Shown here: positions 1-11,490 of the stretch, piece by piece
How the letters are laid out: the number at the start of each line of letters is the position of its first letter
Position numbering within the stretch: position 1 is the first letter of the stretch
DNA from: Sanderia malayensis
Taxonomy: Eukaryota; Cnidaria; Scyphozoa; Semaeostomeae; Pelagiidae
Length of the DNA: 64,000 bases
NCBI GenBank assembly: GCA_013076295.1
Contig: RQOL01000139.1
Location: 248,001-312,000, forward strand
Direction: 5' to 3'
The notes under the pieces: generated by a model
The model's database searches: none
Told to the model about the DNA's origin: nothing
What the model saw: the letters and a program-made list of their open reading frames with translations, nothing else
Made by a program: the position numbers and the translations under genes

Positions 1-904
1 ATTGAAAAAACGACAGTAAAAACTAAAGCAAAGAATCATATACCGCTATAATTTCTTGGAAAACCGATACCGATAACTCAGAAGTTGTTCCCATGAAAAG
101 AGGAGTATGCGATTGTGAGTGCTGGCCAAACTATACAGGCATACATGGCCTAAATTATTGTGTTGAATTTCAATTTACTTTTTAAATACAAGCCAGCTTA
201 TTGCCCAATGTGGTAAAATCGCTTCAAAAGGTCTCTTTTTGCGTGGAATTTTCTTTAAAACTTTTTATTGACAAATTGTTGGGCTACGCCAAGGAATATG
301 TAGGATCAAATCGATCAACAACAGTCCTTCGCGGAGTTTATTTCATCGCCAAAGTCACTATAGATACTACAGCCAGCACACACAGTCGCATCCTCTCCTG
401 ATGATGTTTGTATTTATCAGGATTATATAAGAATCACTGTGCCTTATAACCACTGTCCACTAAATAAATTTTACCAACTATGACTTTCTTTTATTGAGTA
501 CTTGCGTTCTCTTAAAAGCACAACACAATCATCGCAAACACATTGATTGCTTTGATTTGCTGTTGCCCTCCTTCCGCAGCAAAACATTCACACACCACAC
601 ACAACACAATCCAATACAATACACAATCACCCTCACCCACCACACTACAACACATTGCTTCAGCTCAGCTTGTCTTGCTCATGCATCCACAGGCCGCGGC
701 AAGTGCCCGCGCCGTGCCCACAGGTTGGACAGCCACTACATGGAAATTTTTCATTCCAATTTCAAAGCAACTGACCGATCAAAGTTGTTTTAAAATTCCA
801 TTCTGGGCAACCGACGCCCAATATCTAACTATTTGAGTAAAAAAACGAATAAAAATATTCGTTTTCTGGGAGAAAATTAGTGTTAAACTAGTTGCTTCAG
901 TACG
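1..904. other. No gene recognised; AT-rich DNA
   Basis: No coding region is recognisable. A CA-rich low-complexity stretch lies near 585-660 and produces two overlapping spurious reading frames. A short stretch near 425-480 has TATA-like and AATAAA-like strings that could be LTR debris, but no terminal repeat partner was found. Confidence 0.5.
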
Positions 905-962
905 GGAAAAAAACGGGGTCCCTACTATGATGTCATAGTAGGTAGATCCCAGTCCTCGAAAT
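905..962 (-). repeat. Dispersed palindromic repeat, copy 1
   Basis: Contains the near-palindrome CTACTATGATGTCATAGTAG. The reverse complement of this stretch matches 34140-34196, including the flanking AGGACTGG on one side and CCCCGTT plus a T-run on the other. It looks like a short non-autonomous repeat of unknown class. Confidence 0.6.
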
Positions 963-1689
963 GTGTCTAGAAAAATGGTGAAAGTGACGAAACATCGGCA
1001 CTTTCACACATAACTCGTGAACTATGCGTCAGATTTCAAAAATATTTTCAGATTTGAAATCAGCGTTGCAAGTTTTCCTCATATAAAGAATAATAAAAAA
1101 GCTATAGTGGCACTTTAAAAAAAGAAGAAAATAATTAAAAAATTAAGGAAAACAGTAAATATTTCCGCATTGCAAATTGAATGCGAGGATGACGAAAACG
1201 AAAATTGTCCAGCTATAACATTTGTTAATGAAGAAGATGTTGGAAAAATGAATACTGACATTTGATTTCATTTCATACAGAGTATGAAATGAACAAGCCA
1301 TGATTTTTACATATTATTTAACTCCCACTTCGGTTATTTTTGTAAGTAGGCTCTACATAATGTTTTAAAGATAAAAATACTTAACTTTATTTTCAAATGC
1401 GATTTTCTCAAAATGTGTTTTTTTAGAGGGTTACATCTTTGGGTATACATTACTCAGAGCTCAGTGAACCAAGTCTTATAAAATTTGGGGTGTAAGTTGG
1501 AACTGGGTAGCAATTTGATTTAAATAGACGGTTTATGGAAATTTTGATGATTTCAAAATATTCATTCCATTCTTTAAAATCAAGTTAAAATATATACAAC
1601 AATAAAAAACTCTAAAATGACAGCTCCTAAAACTATATTGACAAAATTAAAAAGAAGAAAATAACAACCTAATAAAATGAACCCTTGAA
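963..1689. other. No gene recognised
   Basis: AT-rich DNA with no supported coding region, tandem array or inverted repeat. It lies downstream of the 3' end of the minus-strand LINE that follows. Confidence 0.5.
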
Positions 1690-1710
1690 TAAAATCCCTA
1701 AAAACATAAA

Positions 1711-2560
1711 TTACCTAATAACTGAATTAAAATTTGTTCGGGAACCTCTGAGGCATAAAAGAGCAGATCTAATCAGCCTAAAAGATATTTTAGTTCTTAT
1801 ACATGACATGACTTCACTATATTTTTTGTCAGTTTTCTGTGAAATTTTTTTGGCCAGAATTTTGTGAAAACTTAAGCATTCTGTCCCCACTGTGCCATTG
1901 CTGCCAAAAACTAATGGAGTAAACGTTCCATGTTCGATCTCAATCACCCTTTGTTTATAAGATCTTTTCTTTTCACATTCAGCTCGGCGTAGGATGCGAT
2001 CAGTTGAGAGGGTTCTATTTGACCTGGCATTCACGTGTGCGACTCTAATATCAAAAAATGCAGCCTGACCAGGTCTATAAAATCCTCTCGCCTTCACATC
2101 CAGCCGAGCATTATCATCAGTGTTAGCTGAGCAGAGGGCCATCGTTTCTCCCGTCACAGGCTGCAGCTTAGGTTCCACCTCCACGTCTCGGCATACTTCT
2201 GAAAGCAGATTTGCTTCCAAGTCCCTCAGTTGATCATGTCGAATATGTATGAAGCCTCCTTTTTTACAATCTTGTGCATGAATCGGATCAAAATTGCTGC
2301 CACATACACATTTACTTGGTAGCCCTGGCAATGACTTGTCGTATCTCAACGCTATTGCATCCCGGAACTCTTCTTTGTTTAAAACGTAGCCTTCTTCCGC
2401 CAGAGGTAATACATTAAGCCAGTTTGAGGTCCCTTTTGCACTTGCATTTGCTAGAGTCTTAGACATTTCAGATGTTAAACCTTGCTTTAATTGTACAGAC
2501 TTGGCTTCCGCTCTCAAAATTCGCTCATTTTTTAGCCGCTTAGTAATTTCTGATAACATC
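1711..2560 (-). pseudogene. LINE C-terminal part: zinc cluster and restriction-like endonuclease
   Basis: This is the 3' coding segment of the minus-strand LINE. A CVCG...HAQDCKKGGF cluster forms a CCHC-type zinc knuckle. It is followed by RHDQLRDLEANLL and then by ARLDVKARGF and FFDIRVAHVN, whose spaced acidic residues fit a PD-(D/E)XK nuclease fold. The apparent start at 2559 is only the edge of the inserted LTR. The same frame continues on the far side at 3214 once the LTR and one CATC are disregarded, so this is the C-terminus of the reverse transcriptase protein and not a separate gene. Stop codon at 1711. The nuclease would nick target DNA for target-primed reverse transcription. The copy is dead because of upstream frameshifts. 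Confidence 0.75.
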
Positions 2561-3209
2561 TGTTATGAGACCCTTTATAAAAATATGCAAACACATATTA
2601 TGGCACTTTAAAACAAGTGTCGTAAAGGGCTCTCACGAGATTATATAAATTAAAGAATATTATAAAGAGATAAATTTCCGCTGGTGATGAGAAATGCCAC
2701 CATAGCGAGGCTGCGTAAACAAAATTTGTAAAAAGTGAAGTAATGAGTTTACTCACTGAATATTATACCGTCATGGGCAAAAGGTGTTAAAACCAATGAA
2801 GATATGGCCATCCATGAAGAGAAACAGAATGGTACCCTAAAAGCAACCTGGGACATGGCCATCGGTTATGCCCATTACGACAGAAGATGAAGATGAACAC
2901 TTTAAATTATTCATAAGATAAAGGAAATATATGTAGCTCGAGTTTTTAATTAAAATTGTCGTAGAGTGGGTACGGCAGCCCACCAACTTAACGTTGGTAC
3001 AGTGGGTACTGCCGCCCACCAACTAAATTGTTGGTAAAGTGGGTACGGCAACCCACCATTAAAAGATAGAAGGCAAACCTGTGTCTATCTCTGTTGAAAG
3101 TCTGAAAGAAGTCACTGACCTTAGCAGCACCAAGACTCTACCGACACACTGAGTGCCGTACCCCACGTCTGGCGGTGGGAGTTCAAAGACAGAAAACCAC
3201 CCCACGACA
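2561..3209. mobile_element. Solo LTR, family B, copy 1 (TSD CATC)
   Basis: Starts TGTTATGAGACC and ends CCCCACGACA. It is flanked by the 4-bp duplication CATC (2557-2560 and 3210-3213). A second copy at 15409-15983 has its own different duplication, which fixes the ends independently. There is no internal coding region, so this is a solo LTR or a tiny LTR-derived element. Positions 2959-3056 hold about three 36-37-bp units built on GTGGGTACGGCA...CCCACC; the other copy has one unit. Confidence 0.85.
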
Positions 3210-3213
3210 CATC

Positions 3214-4464
3214 TCTTCATCCGGTAATGCAGAAATATCTTCAGAGACGATTAAGACTGCAAGTGGGGCACTTAACGTCTTTGATGAATTGTACTTATTG
3301 TCTGTTTCTGTTGGTAAAATTGGGATGCCTAATCCGCCGAGACGTGTTGGGAGGGCGAAGATTTCACGGTCTGGTATAGACACTTCAATCCCTAAGACTT
3401 GAGGCAGGAGTTCTGTTGTAATGATGTTTTCAATAGGCTCAAAAAGATGAGCTACATTCGGAATAGTGCGCATGTAATATGTAAATTTATGCCTGTATCC
3501 ATTGATGAAAGCATTATAAGCGGCTTGAGACTGGGATTTCGCACAAGCTCATCATGCCACCCCGCTACCTTTTCCTTAACATAAGCTTTTTTGAATGATT
3601 CCGACCCCAATGCTGCACCAAGATGCCTTTGGCCCTCTGTCGTAATTTTGATGGATAAATCTTTAAATATGTTCTCAGCGACATTAAGCTGATTTGCATT
3701 CTTTAGATTTGGCCAGGACTTCCTTTCGTTGACATAATAACCGTTTTTTTGACCTTCCGTTATCAGAGTTTTGAGATAATTATGAAGTGACTCCAGCTTT
3801 CCTCCTGCCGAAGCATCATCTGCGAGCCAACCTTGCTTCACCTCTTGGAAGGCTATACGTAGCCTATTAATCAACATGCAAGTGGATACTGCGTAAAAAA
3901 GCATAGATAAAGGGTCACCCTGCGTTGTACCCTCCTGCGATAAGAGTTCTTCACCGCCGCTAACAAACAGCCTTGTTGGAATTCTATAAGTGTTTATCAA
4001 TATAAATGAAGCTCTGGGGCATAGAATTTGGATGTTATGCAGGGCAACCTGTCTATTTAACGAGTTGAAAGCATTGGAAGCATCAATCAGTAGTACCCCA
4101 TCAGTATTCTCTTCTTGGAAATTCGTACACATCGCATGTATTGCACTTTCAGCTCCAGCTTGATGCCCAGCACATACTTGAATAGGGCCTGCAGCTTCCT
4201 TGAAGTCGGGTTTAAGGTCCCATGCAATCGCTTTACCTATAATCCGGCGTAGAATCTCCCCAACACCGATAGGTCTCATTCCAGGAATTTTATCCAAGGG
4301 TATTAATCGGTTGGCGAGGTATGCTTCCAGGCAGGTCGGATCTACAGCCTCAGTAGCTAGCTTTATTGCAGGGTGGCAATTTCATCACGCAAATCTTTAC
4401 CCTCTTTATTGAACTGTTTCGAGCACAGCATCCGCCGGTATTGACTAGCATCCAAACCTGAAGG
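3214..4464 (-). pseudogene. LINE reverse transcriptase domain
   Basis: Reverse transcriptase of the decayed LINE. Visible motifs are RPIGVGEILRRIIGKAI, then LLIDASNAFNSLNR (motif A), EGTTQGDPLSM (motif B) and WLADDASAGG (motif C, catalytic ADD). A thumb-like segment LPTRLGGLGIPILP follows near 3360. The upstream linker (GLDASQYRRMLCSKQF) is still readable between 4378 and 4462 but in another frame, so there are at least two frameshifts. The LADD catalytic core is intact while the gene as a whole is broken. Confidence 0.8.
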
Positions 4465-5241
4465 TCATGCTGATCCCTTAGTTAGATTTGCTGAATTTTC
4501 CTGAATTTTCTGCTCGTTAATATTGAAATTCAAGAACCTTTGATCTTTTATTGGGCCACTCAAAAGACTGTTCTCTTTAATAGCTGCTGGGGAAGGGTGT
4601 TTCTCTCTCAGGCCTTTTAAAGTTTCATCTGAAAGATCCAGCACTCCTCCGCTAGATTCGTTACTCAGGAAACGAAGGGCTGCATGGACTTTTCCCTGTA
4701 GCATAAGTTTCGAAAAAGTTTGTGAAATGCCCTCCTGCGATTTTTTGGGCTTAATTCTCCGCTGTATATCTCTACATTCCTGGAGTAAACATTCGAATTC
4801 TCCTTTTTGCATGTAGTCTATTCTGCGTTTTAGTGCTTCACAATGTTCCTTGGACTTTGATGCTGGGCTGGGCTTCTGAAGTAAAATCATTGGTAATAGC
4901 ATGTATACCTTCAGTGCTATTCCTTTGAACGCTGAGTCGTCATTGTACTTCCTAAGCCAATCCGCCTGAAGCTTGATGAAAGCTTTCCCTGCATTTCCAG
5001 AGGGCAACTTGAATAGGTTTTTTTTCCAATGCACAGCTTCATCGTAAGTCCTATCAATCCAACTGGCAAACCCAGTGCCATCCCGGTTGTAAATCTGTCT
5101 GGTCGGGGTATGGCAGACCCTCTTGTAGTCTGGTAAAAAAGGAACTGGATGGCTGTTTTCGCTTATTTTCCACGTATTACTTCCATCTTTATTTCTTCCA
5201 TCTTTCTTTAATTTTATAGTGATATTTATGTTGTTGACCAT
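4465..5241 (-). pseudogene. LINE N-terminal coding region
   Basis: Begins with ATG at 5241 and runs 258 codons to a stop at 4465, where a frameshift separates it from the reverse transcriptase. It includes WIDRTYDEAVHWKKNLFKLPSG and a lysine-rich helix region (YMQKGEFECLLQECRDIQRRIK), typical of the region before the RT in this family. No zinc finger or endonuclease is visible here. The true 5' end of the element may lie slightly further upstream. Confidence 0.6.
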
Positions 5242-6509
5242 AATCTTTCAACGTTATTTCAAAGGTTGCTTCATTTGAGGTCCGCCATTTTGTTTATCCG
5301 AAGCAGCTTCACGTCAAGTAGTTCGCTTTAATTATCGGAATGGTGTTTTAACGATTTAATTTTGTTTGATTTTGAAGAAGTTTTGACGTTGAACAGACCC
5401 TTCGAGCTTTCTCGTGCGTCCGTATCGCCCAGGCTGTTATTATAGTTTTCAAGAAGTTGGTCTAAATAACGCAATTTTCTCACTTAGGCCCTTTTTACCT
5501 CTTGTGTATTTTGATTCCAATCTACCAAACACTTCACTCTACCCATCTACCAAAAGCCGGCAATTGGTGTTATGCTGCAAATACTTTTCTCTCGTCTTCA
5601 AGCAGTTTTATTTCGTCATTTATCAACGTGAAACCTTTAGTCTTCGCCCTAACGTCAGCATCAAAATTCACTTCTCTCAGCAACTACCCCAACTACCCAA
5701 ACTACCCAACCAGCAACTACCCAAAATTTTGATGATTGGGGTAGTTGCCATGGAAACAAGGGGTTTCGCACCCCAATCGTCAATAAATCATTGAGATAAA
5801 ATCCCTCTATTTAATTTGTGGCCTTTTCATGTACAAACCCGTACATGAGAGAGAGATTACTAAAACTTACTCTGATACTGAGATTTTGTGCACTTTCTAT
5901 AAAAACTACATAGCTTTACCCTCACTTTCCATAGCAACCATATAGCAATCAAACTTTTTTGACCCATTTACACTAGCTCAGGATATCAGTGTCAATCTGT
6001 CAAAAATAGAGCTTTCTATTGCATGCGGTTCAGCTACCACACTACTTTTGTAAAATGGTCCTAAATTTTTTTGAACTGCATACGGCCCCCTCAAACTATT
6101 TTTCTTCTTATAAATTATAAATATTTTCTTATAAACTATTTAAGAGAACAGTGTCATTTTCCTTAAAATCAACAAATCCTTGTTCCCTTTTATGTATCAT
6201 ATAACTTTAATAACTTTCGATGACGTCATCACCAAAATTGCTGACGTACCAAAATTATTAAATTATATATTAAATTATCGGTCTTTATGCAAGGAGCACG
6301 AAACCGTTAATATTTCTTAAATTGAGGGAGTATGAGAGACGTTATAGCTGATTCAAGGTCAATTTTGTACCATTTATGACGTCATCAACCACGTGAAAAC
6401 TGGGCGTCTCCCAAAAAGTCACCTGGCAGTTTCTGATAGTCCAAGACCTCCTTAGCACTTATCAAGAATAAAAACAAACCTTAGGCAGGATGTGAGGTAT
6501 TTTTAGTAT
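5242..6509. other. No gene recognised; AACTACCC-rich patch
   Basis: Non-coding. At 5683-5745 repeated CAACTACCC units are followed by GGGGTAGTTGCCATGG, giving a potential hairpin between CAACTACCCCA and TGGGGTAGTTG. The rest is AT-rich with several TGACGTCATC-like strings and no supported feature. Confidence 0.5.
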
Positions 6510-7902
6510 ATGCCCTGTAAAGACAAAAAAGATATTTGCGATCGTGACATAAAAAACATTGATCAATCTCAACTAACCTGCGACATTGAAAAGCTCTTAC
6601 TTCAATGGACACAACGTCAAGCATTGAGGCGCCAATGCAGGAATACAATTCAAAACTCCAAGAAATAATGAATTTCCATGCAACTGAAGTACACAGGAGA
6701 GTAAGCGTTGTGAAAACGGCACAATGGTTTGAAAGTGAATACAACAACCTTCGTAGAGAACGAGGAAAGGCAGAGAAGGCATTTTGAATGACCCATTCAG
6801 CTTCATCCAGAAAGAAATTTATTAAACTAAGATTGGAAATAACAAAATTAGCTAAATTAAAAAAATCCCACTTTTACAAGTACCAGATCAATAATTCCAA
6901 TAGTAAATTAAAAGCATTATTCCAAGTAACAACCTCACTCACCTCCTCCACAGCTGATTTGCAATATCATTCACCTGAAAATAAATCAGAAATAGCTAAA
7001 AAAATTTGCTTTTTTTCAAAATAAGATTGAAAATACACGAAGTTCGTTTGACTCACCTGAGTATGAAAATGTTAATTTGGGCGAAGTCTCCAAATCATCT
7101 AATATTTTAGAGAAATTTCAACTATTTATACAAGAAGAGCTAAAACAAGTACTAATCTCCGATAAGGTCAAAAATAAGACCAAATTATTCTCCACAAGAC
7201 CCATTGGTAAAAGACTCCTTTGAAAGAGACATGGACACTCTACTACCCTACTGGGTACATTTAGTGAATCTCTCGATTGATTCGGGATTCTTTGATGGTT
7301 TGAAATCGGCTATTATCGTTCCTCTACTGAAGGAACTAAATAAAACATTAGATCAAAATGAATGCAAGAACTATAGACCTATTTCTAACTTACCCTTTCT
7401 GAGCAAGTGGATAGAGAGATGTGTAGCAAAGCGATTCGAGGAATGCATGAACAAGAACGGTTTACCCTCACCTTGTCAATATAGATACAAGAAAAACCAT
7501 TCTACCGAATTTTTACTACTATATACAGTTGATAATATTGCTATGACATTGGACAATAAGTGTGCAACACTATTAGTTTTACTTGATCTGCGTGCAGCTT
7601 TTGACACTGTTGACCAGGATTTACTGCTGGAAATATTGCGAAAAAGGATTGGAATACGAGGAACTATTCTGAAGTGGCTTGAGTCATTCCTAAAAAATCG
7701 ATCGCAGAGGGTGTTCATGATGTCAACAACATCTGCCCCGAGCAAACTGGATTATGGGGTCCCGCAGGGGTCTGTGCTTGGGCCTATTCTTTTTAATATC
7801 TACATCCAGTCACTCTACACAGTCATACACAAGCAAAACTTTATTGTGAACGGCTTTGCTGATGACCACAAACTTCTTGTCAAGTTGAACACGCATGATT
7901 GA
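6510..7902 (+). pseudogene. CR1/L2-like LINE fragment with reverse transcriptase
   Basis: The segment between the endonuclease and RT domains is recognisable from about 6510 (AQWFESEYNNLRRERGKAEK at 6720-6780) with stops and frame changes. The RT is continuous from 7204: NYRPISNLPFLSKWIERC, LLVLLDLRAAFDTVDQ (motif A), YGVPQGSVLGPILFNIY (motif B) and NGFADDHKLL (motif C, FADD). The sequence stops abruptly at 7902 where BEL-like LTR sequence begins, so the thumb and 3' end are missing. Apurinic endonuclease sequence is absent, so the copy is truncated at both ends. Confidence 0.8.
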
Positions 7903-7904
7903 CA

Positions 7905-8076
7905 GTAATTCATATGATTGACATTAGTTACCAAACCCCAATTATATTCTATCGTTCTGATCATATGTCGCTCACTTTTTATTATTTACGCTTTTCTATT
8001 CACGTTTCATTAGTATTCGATATATCAGTTTTGTACATATTTATCCGATGTGTTTGTCTTCGTTCCGTTCTCCACA
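7905..8076 (+). mobile_element. Probable BEL-type 5' LTR (left edge uncertain)
   Basis: Sequence between the broken LINE and a primer-binding site. It ends in TTCTCCACA. No matching 3' LTR was found in the window and no target duplication could be defined, so the left border is only the point where LINE coding ends. Confidence 0.4.
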
Positions 8077-8078
8077 TT

Positions 8079-8096
8079 TGGTGCCGTGACCAGGAT
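8079..8096 (+). promoter_or_regulatory. tRNA primer-binding site
   Basis: TGGTGCCGTGACCAGGAT follows the LTR end by two bases. It starts with TGG, the complement of a tRNA CCA tail. The specific tRNA was not identified. Confidence 0.65.
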
Positions 8097-8137
8097 TCCG
8101 ATTATTGCTGTTCGTCTATACAATTTTGGTAGCAGAC

Positions 8138-8812
8138 ATGCCGAAAACGCCGTTCGAAAAATTACAGTTGGAGCGAAGACAACTGAGGCGTAGCTTTACG
8201 AAGACGTACAACGAGGCATCAAGTCTATTCAAAAGGATCGTTTATTGAATGAAGAAATAACCTTCCTCAAGACAGCCGCTGCAGCCTTACAAGAGCAATT
8301 GAAGGAGTGCCAGAATTTAAACAAAGAAATACGTATCGTCGCCCTAGATGAAATCGAAGATGAAGATGAATCGGACGCATTCTTTGATGAAGTCACCGAG
8401 GTAACAAACAACAACCGAGGTAAGATAAGTAAGCTTGCATTTTGTATCTCGGAATTTGAAAAGAAAAACGCTTCAACCCTCGTTTCTCAATCTCCAACGT
8501 CACAATCTACGTTAACGTTAAAGTCGAAGCTACGCGATTTGCAACTGCCCACATTTGACGGAAAAATCACAGATTTGGCACGGTTTCTGGGAGAGATTCC
8601 AAACCCAAGTAGGCAGTCTATCCGATCTCCCAGCATCTTCAAAATTCACATATCTAATTGGTCAGTTACGGGGAGAAGCTCTCAAAACAGTTCAAGGCAT
8701 TATTCCTTCGGGAGACAATTATGCAATTCTAGAAGAAACATTAAAAGAGAATTTTGGCCACCCCAGACGTATTGTTCGCGCTCACGTAAACAATATTTCA
8801 AATTTTCAACCT
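8138..8812 (+). pseudogene. BEL/Pao-type gag (DUF1759-like)
   Basis: Starts at ATG 8138 (MPKTPFEKLQLERRQLRRSF). A frameshift near 8220 and another near 8600 interrupt it. The second half carries the hallmark of BEL/Pao gag: FWERFQTQVGSLSDLPASSK, FTYLIGQLRGEALKTVQGI, and ILEETLKENFGHPRRIVRAH. It passes without a gap, in the same frame, into Gypsy-type gag near 8812. The upstream LTR and primer site belong with this part. Confidence 0.7.
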
Positions 8813-9843
8813 GTTCCAGAGTTCAATCCAAGTGCCGACGTTGGAGCGAGCCTAGCCACTCGATGGACATTATGGTTACAAGACTTTGATACGTTCTTGT
8901 TAGCGAGTAGTATTACCAATAAAAAGCGACAAAAAAGCTTTGTTACTGTACCAAGCAGGCCTCACAACTTGAAGACACTGAGGGAGACGAAGATTTCGAC
9001 TTTGCAAAACAAAGCCTGACGCAGTATCTTGTGCCCCAGAAAAACCAACGTTATGCGGTGTACAGATTTCGAGAATCTGAACAGGGGGGAAGTGAAACGT
9101 TAGACTGTTTTCATACAAGACTGAAAAACATGGCAAAACCTTGTGAGTTCGCAGACGAAACATTCGAAATTGAAGAACAAATAATAATTGGGGTTCGTTC
9201 ATCTAGAATCAGAAAAAGAACTCTTCGAGACCCGGCCTATTCACTCAAAGATATGTTGATTGATGAAAGCAGCTCGTATCAAGCAAAGGAAATAGAATCA
9301 AAGGAAGAAATAGCAGAAACTGCTCATCGTTTCGATACAAAAACAAATAAACGCTCATAAAAACAGTGTGGAAACTGTGGAGAAAAATTTCCACATAAAG
9401 GATCTTGCCCGGCTAAAGGAAAAACTTGTCGGAACTGCAACAAATCTATTCATTTTGCCGTTGTGTGCAGATGTTCAAAGACGCAGAAAGCACGTCATCC
9501 TAATGTAAACAAATTGACCGCCGTAAGACCACTTCAGGACGAAAGTGACGGTGACGATGAGTACATGTATGCAATTCAAAATTCAACATCAAAGAAACCA
9601 AAACAAAGTCCTAAAGTAAACGTTACAGTGGATGGACATCAATTTTCTATTTTGGTTGATACTGGGTCGACGATAAACGTCATCGATAAAAACACTTTTG
9701 ACAAAATGAAAGGCCTTGAGTTGCAGAAAACAAAAGTAAAAGCCTACACATACAACACTGCAAAACCAGTTGAATTCCTAGGTAAATTTGAGTCGCTAGT
9801 AAAACAAAATCACGCTGTGCTGTCGCGACGTTCTTCGTTTTAG
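8813..9843 (+). pseudogene. Gypsy-1 gag and protease
   Basis: Gypsy-type gag begins PEFNPSADVGASLATRW and continues WLQDFDTFLLASSITNKKRQ. Frame changes occur between 8930 and 9030. NQRYAVYRFRESEQ and FEIEEQIIIG follow. A zinc-knuckle pair (CGNCGEKFPHKGSC, CRNCNKSIHFAVVC) lies at 9366-9470 after a stop at 9358. The protease active site LVDTGSTINVID is at about 9652. Several stops and frameshifts make the region non-functional. Confidence 0.8.
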
Positions 9844-9890
9844 AACAAGAGAACAGTGGATGTTTACCATCAGCAGCTACAGCTCAGGAA

Positions 9891-11486
9891 ATGGGAATAA
9901 TAACTCTGAAACTGAACAATATATCAACCAAGGCTCCAGAAAACGTCACCAGCTCTGATCCACAGATAAACGCAATTGTACAGAAATACAAAGAGGTGTT
10001 TACGGGTGTTGGAAAGTTGAAAAATTATGCAGTAAAATTAAATATCGATGGAACAGAAATTCCTCAAGCGCAAACACGAAGGAGAGTACCTTTTCACATT
10101 CGCAAGAAGGTAAAAGCCGCTGTGAAGGAGCAACAATGACATTGTATAATTGAACCGGCTCAAGAAAACTCACCTGCGCAATGGGTGTCTCCAATTGTCG
10201 CTGTGCCGAAAAAGGATGACGCAGTACGTCTCTGCGTGGACATTAGGATGCCGAACAAGGCAATAAAACGTGTACGTTACCCGATACCGACCGTGAATGA
10301 TATTAGCGTGGAGCTGAATGGTGCTAAACATCTTAGCAAGCTTGATTTACCACAAGCGTACCACCAATTGCCTTTGCACGACCATAGTCGCTATATTACA
10401 ACGTTCAACACAAATTTGGGACTATTTTGCTACACACGACTTAATTATGGCACAAATGCTGCCATGGAAATTTTTCAACATATTTTACAACAAAACCTAC
10501 AGGGTATATCCGTTATTATCAACCTAGCTGATGATATATTTGTCTTTGCGAAAAAGAGTGACGAGCATGATGCCGCTTTACAAAAATGTCTAGAGCGACT
10601 ACAGGACAGAGGTCTTACGCTTAATCCGAAGAAATGGAAATTTTTGCAATCATCTATCAGTTTCTTTGGTCAGATTTTTTCGCAACAAGGGACAAGACCA
10701 GACCCAAAGCGTGTGGAAGATTTGGAAAACGCTTCAGTACCCGTTAACGCCAAAGACGTCCGTAGCTTGCTAGGTATGGCAATTTACAGCGCCAAATTTA
10801 TTCCAAATTATGCAACGCTCACCGTCGCTTTACGTGAGCTTACAAACAATGTATTTTTTGCATTGAAAACAGAACACCAAGAAGCTTTCGAAAAGTTGAA
10901 AAAAGCTCTCAGCCAAGCACCAGCGATAGGTTATTTTGATATGAACAGAGACACATTCGTCACAGTCGATGCCAGCCCTGTAGGCATCTCAGCAATTTTA
11001 ACACAATCGGAAAGGATTCAAACAAATACACAGTGATCGCGTATGCCAGCTGAGCCCTTTCAGATGTCAGAAAACGATACTCACAAACGGAAAAGGAAGC
11101 CCTGAGCAGAACATTTTCATTTGTTTCTATACGCACACGAATTTACGCTCATCACCGATCACAAACCGCTCGAGCCTATATATGGTATTGCAACGTCTAA
11201 GCCATCCGCACGCATTGAACGCTGGGTGCTCAGATTACAAAAATATGCATTCAACATCCAGTACCGCAGTGGTAGTGAAAACGCAGCCGACTACTTATCA
11301 CGCCATCCTTTCAGAAAAGGAGAAAAACAACAGAAGAAGTTTGCAGAGGAATGCGTAAACTTTATAACGCAACATTCTGTGCCGAAGGCTATGACAGTAC
11401 AGGAAATAGCACGTGAAACAAAAGCGGACACCACGTTACAACGTTTGCAAGTCGCAATACGCTTAAACATGTGGGAGGCTGATTGT
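9891..11486 (+). pseudogene. Gypsy-1 reverse transcriptase and RNase H
   Basis: A stop lies at 10137. The RT reads VSPIVAVPKKDDAVRLCVDI, SKLDLPQAYHQLPL (motif A) and VIINLADDIFVFAKK, with LADD where YXDD is usual. RNase H begins TVDASPVGISAILTQ near 10965, then stops and frame changes follow until LITDHKPLEPIYG (11150) and NIQYRSGSENAADYLSRHPF (11260-11310). The frame then meets the TTAA-flanked DNA transposon at 11487. On removing that insert and one TTAA, the frame continues into the integrase at 14404. Confidence 0.8.
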
Positions 11487-11490
11487 TTAA

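Larger units (their letters stand above)
1690..5260 (-). mobile_element. Decayed RLE-type non-LTR retrotransposon split by a solo LTR
   Basis: Reading 5' to 3' on the minus strand, the parts run N-terminal region, reverse transcriptase, zinc-knuckle-like cluster, then PD-(D/E)XK-like endonuclease. That is the order in LINEs with a C-terminal restriction-like endonuclease. Frameshifts near 4463 and 4378 and a 649-bp LTR insertion break it. The family resembles single-ORF retroelements common in cnidarian and sponge genomes. The exact clade is not determined. Confidence 0.75.

Noticed and set aside
494..836. Two overlapping plus-strand open frames
   Set aside because: They cover CA-rich low-complexity DNA and have no protein-like pattern or splice context.
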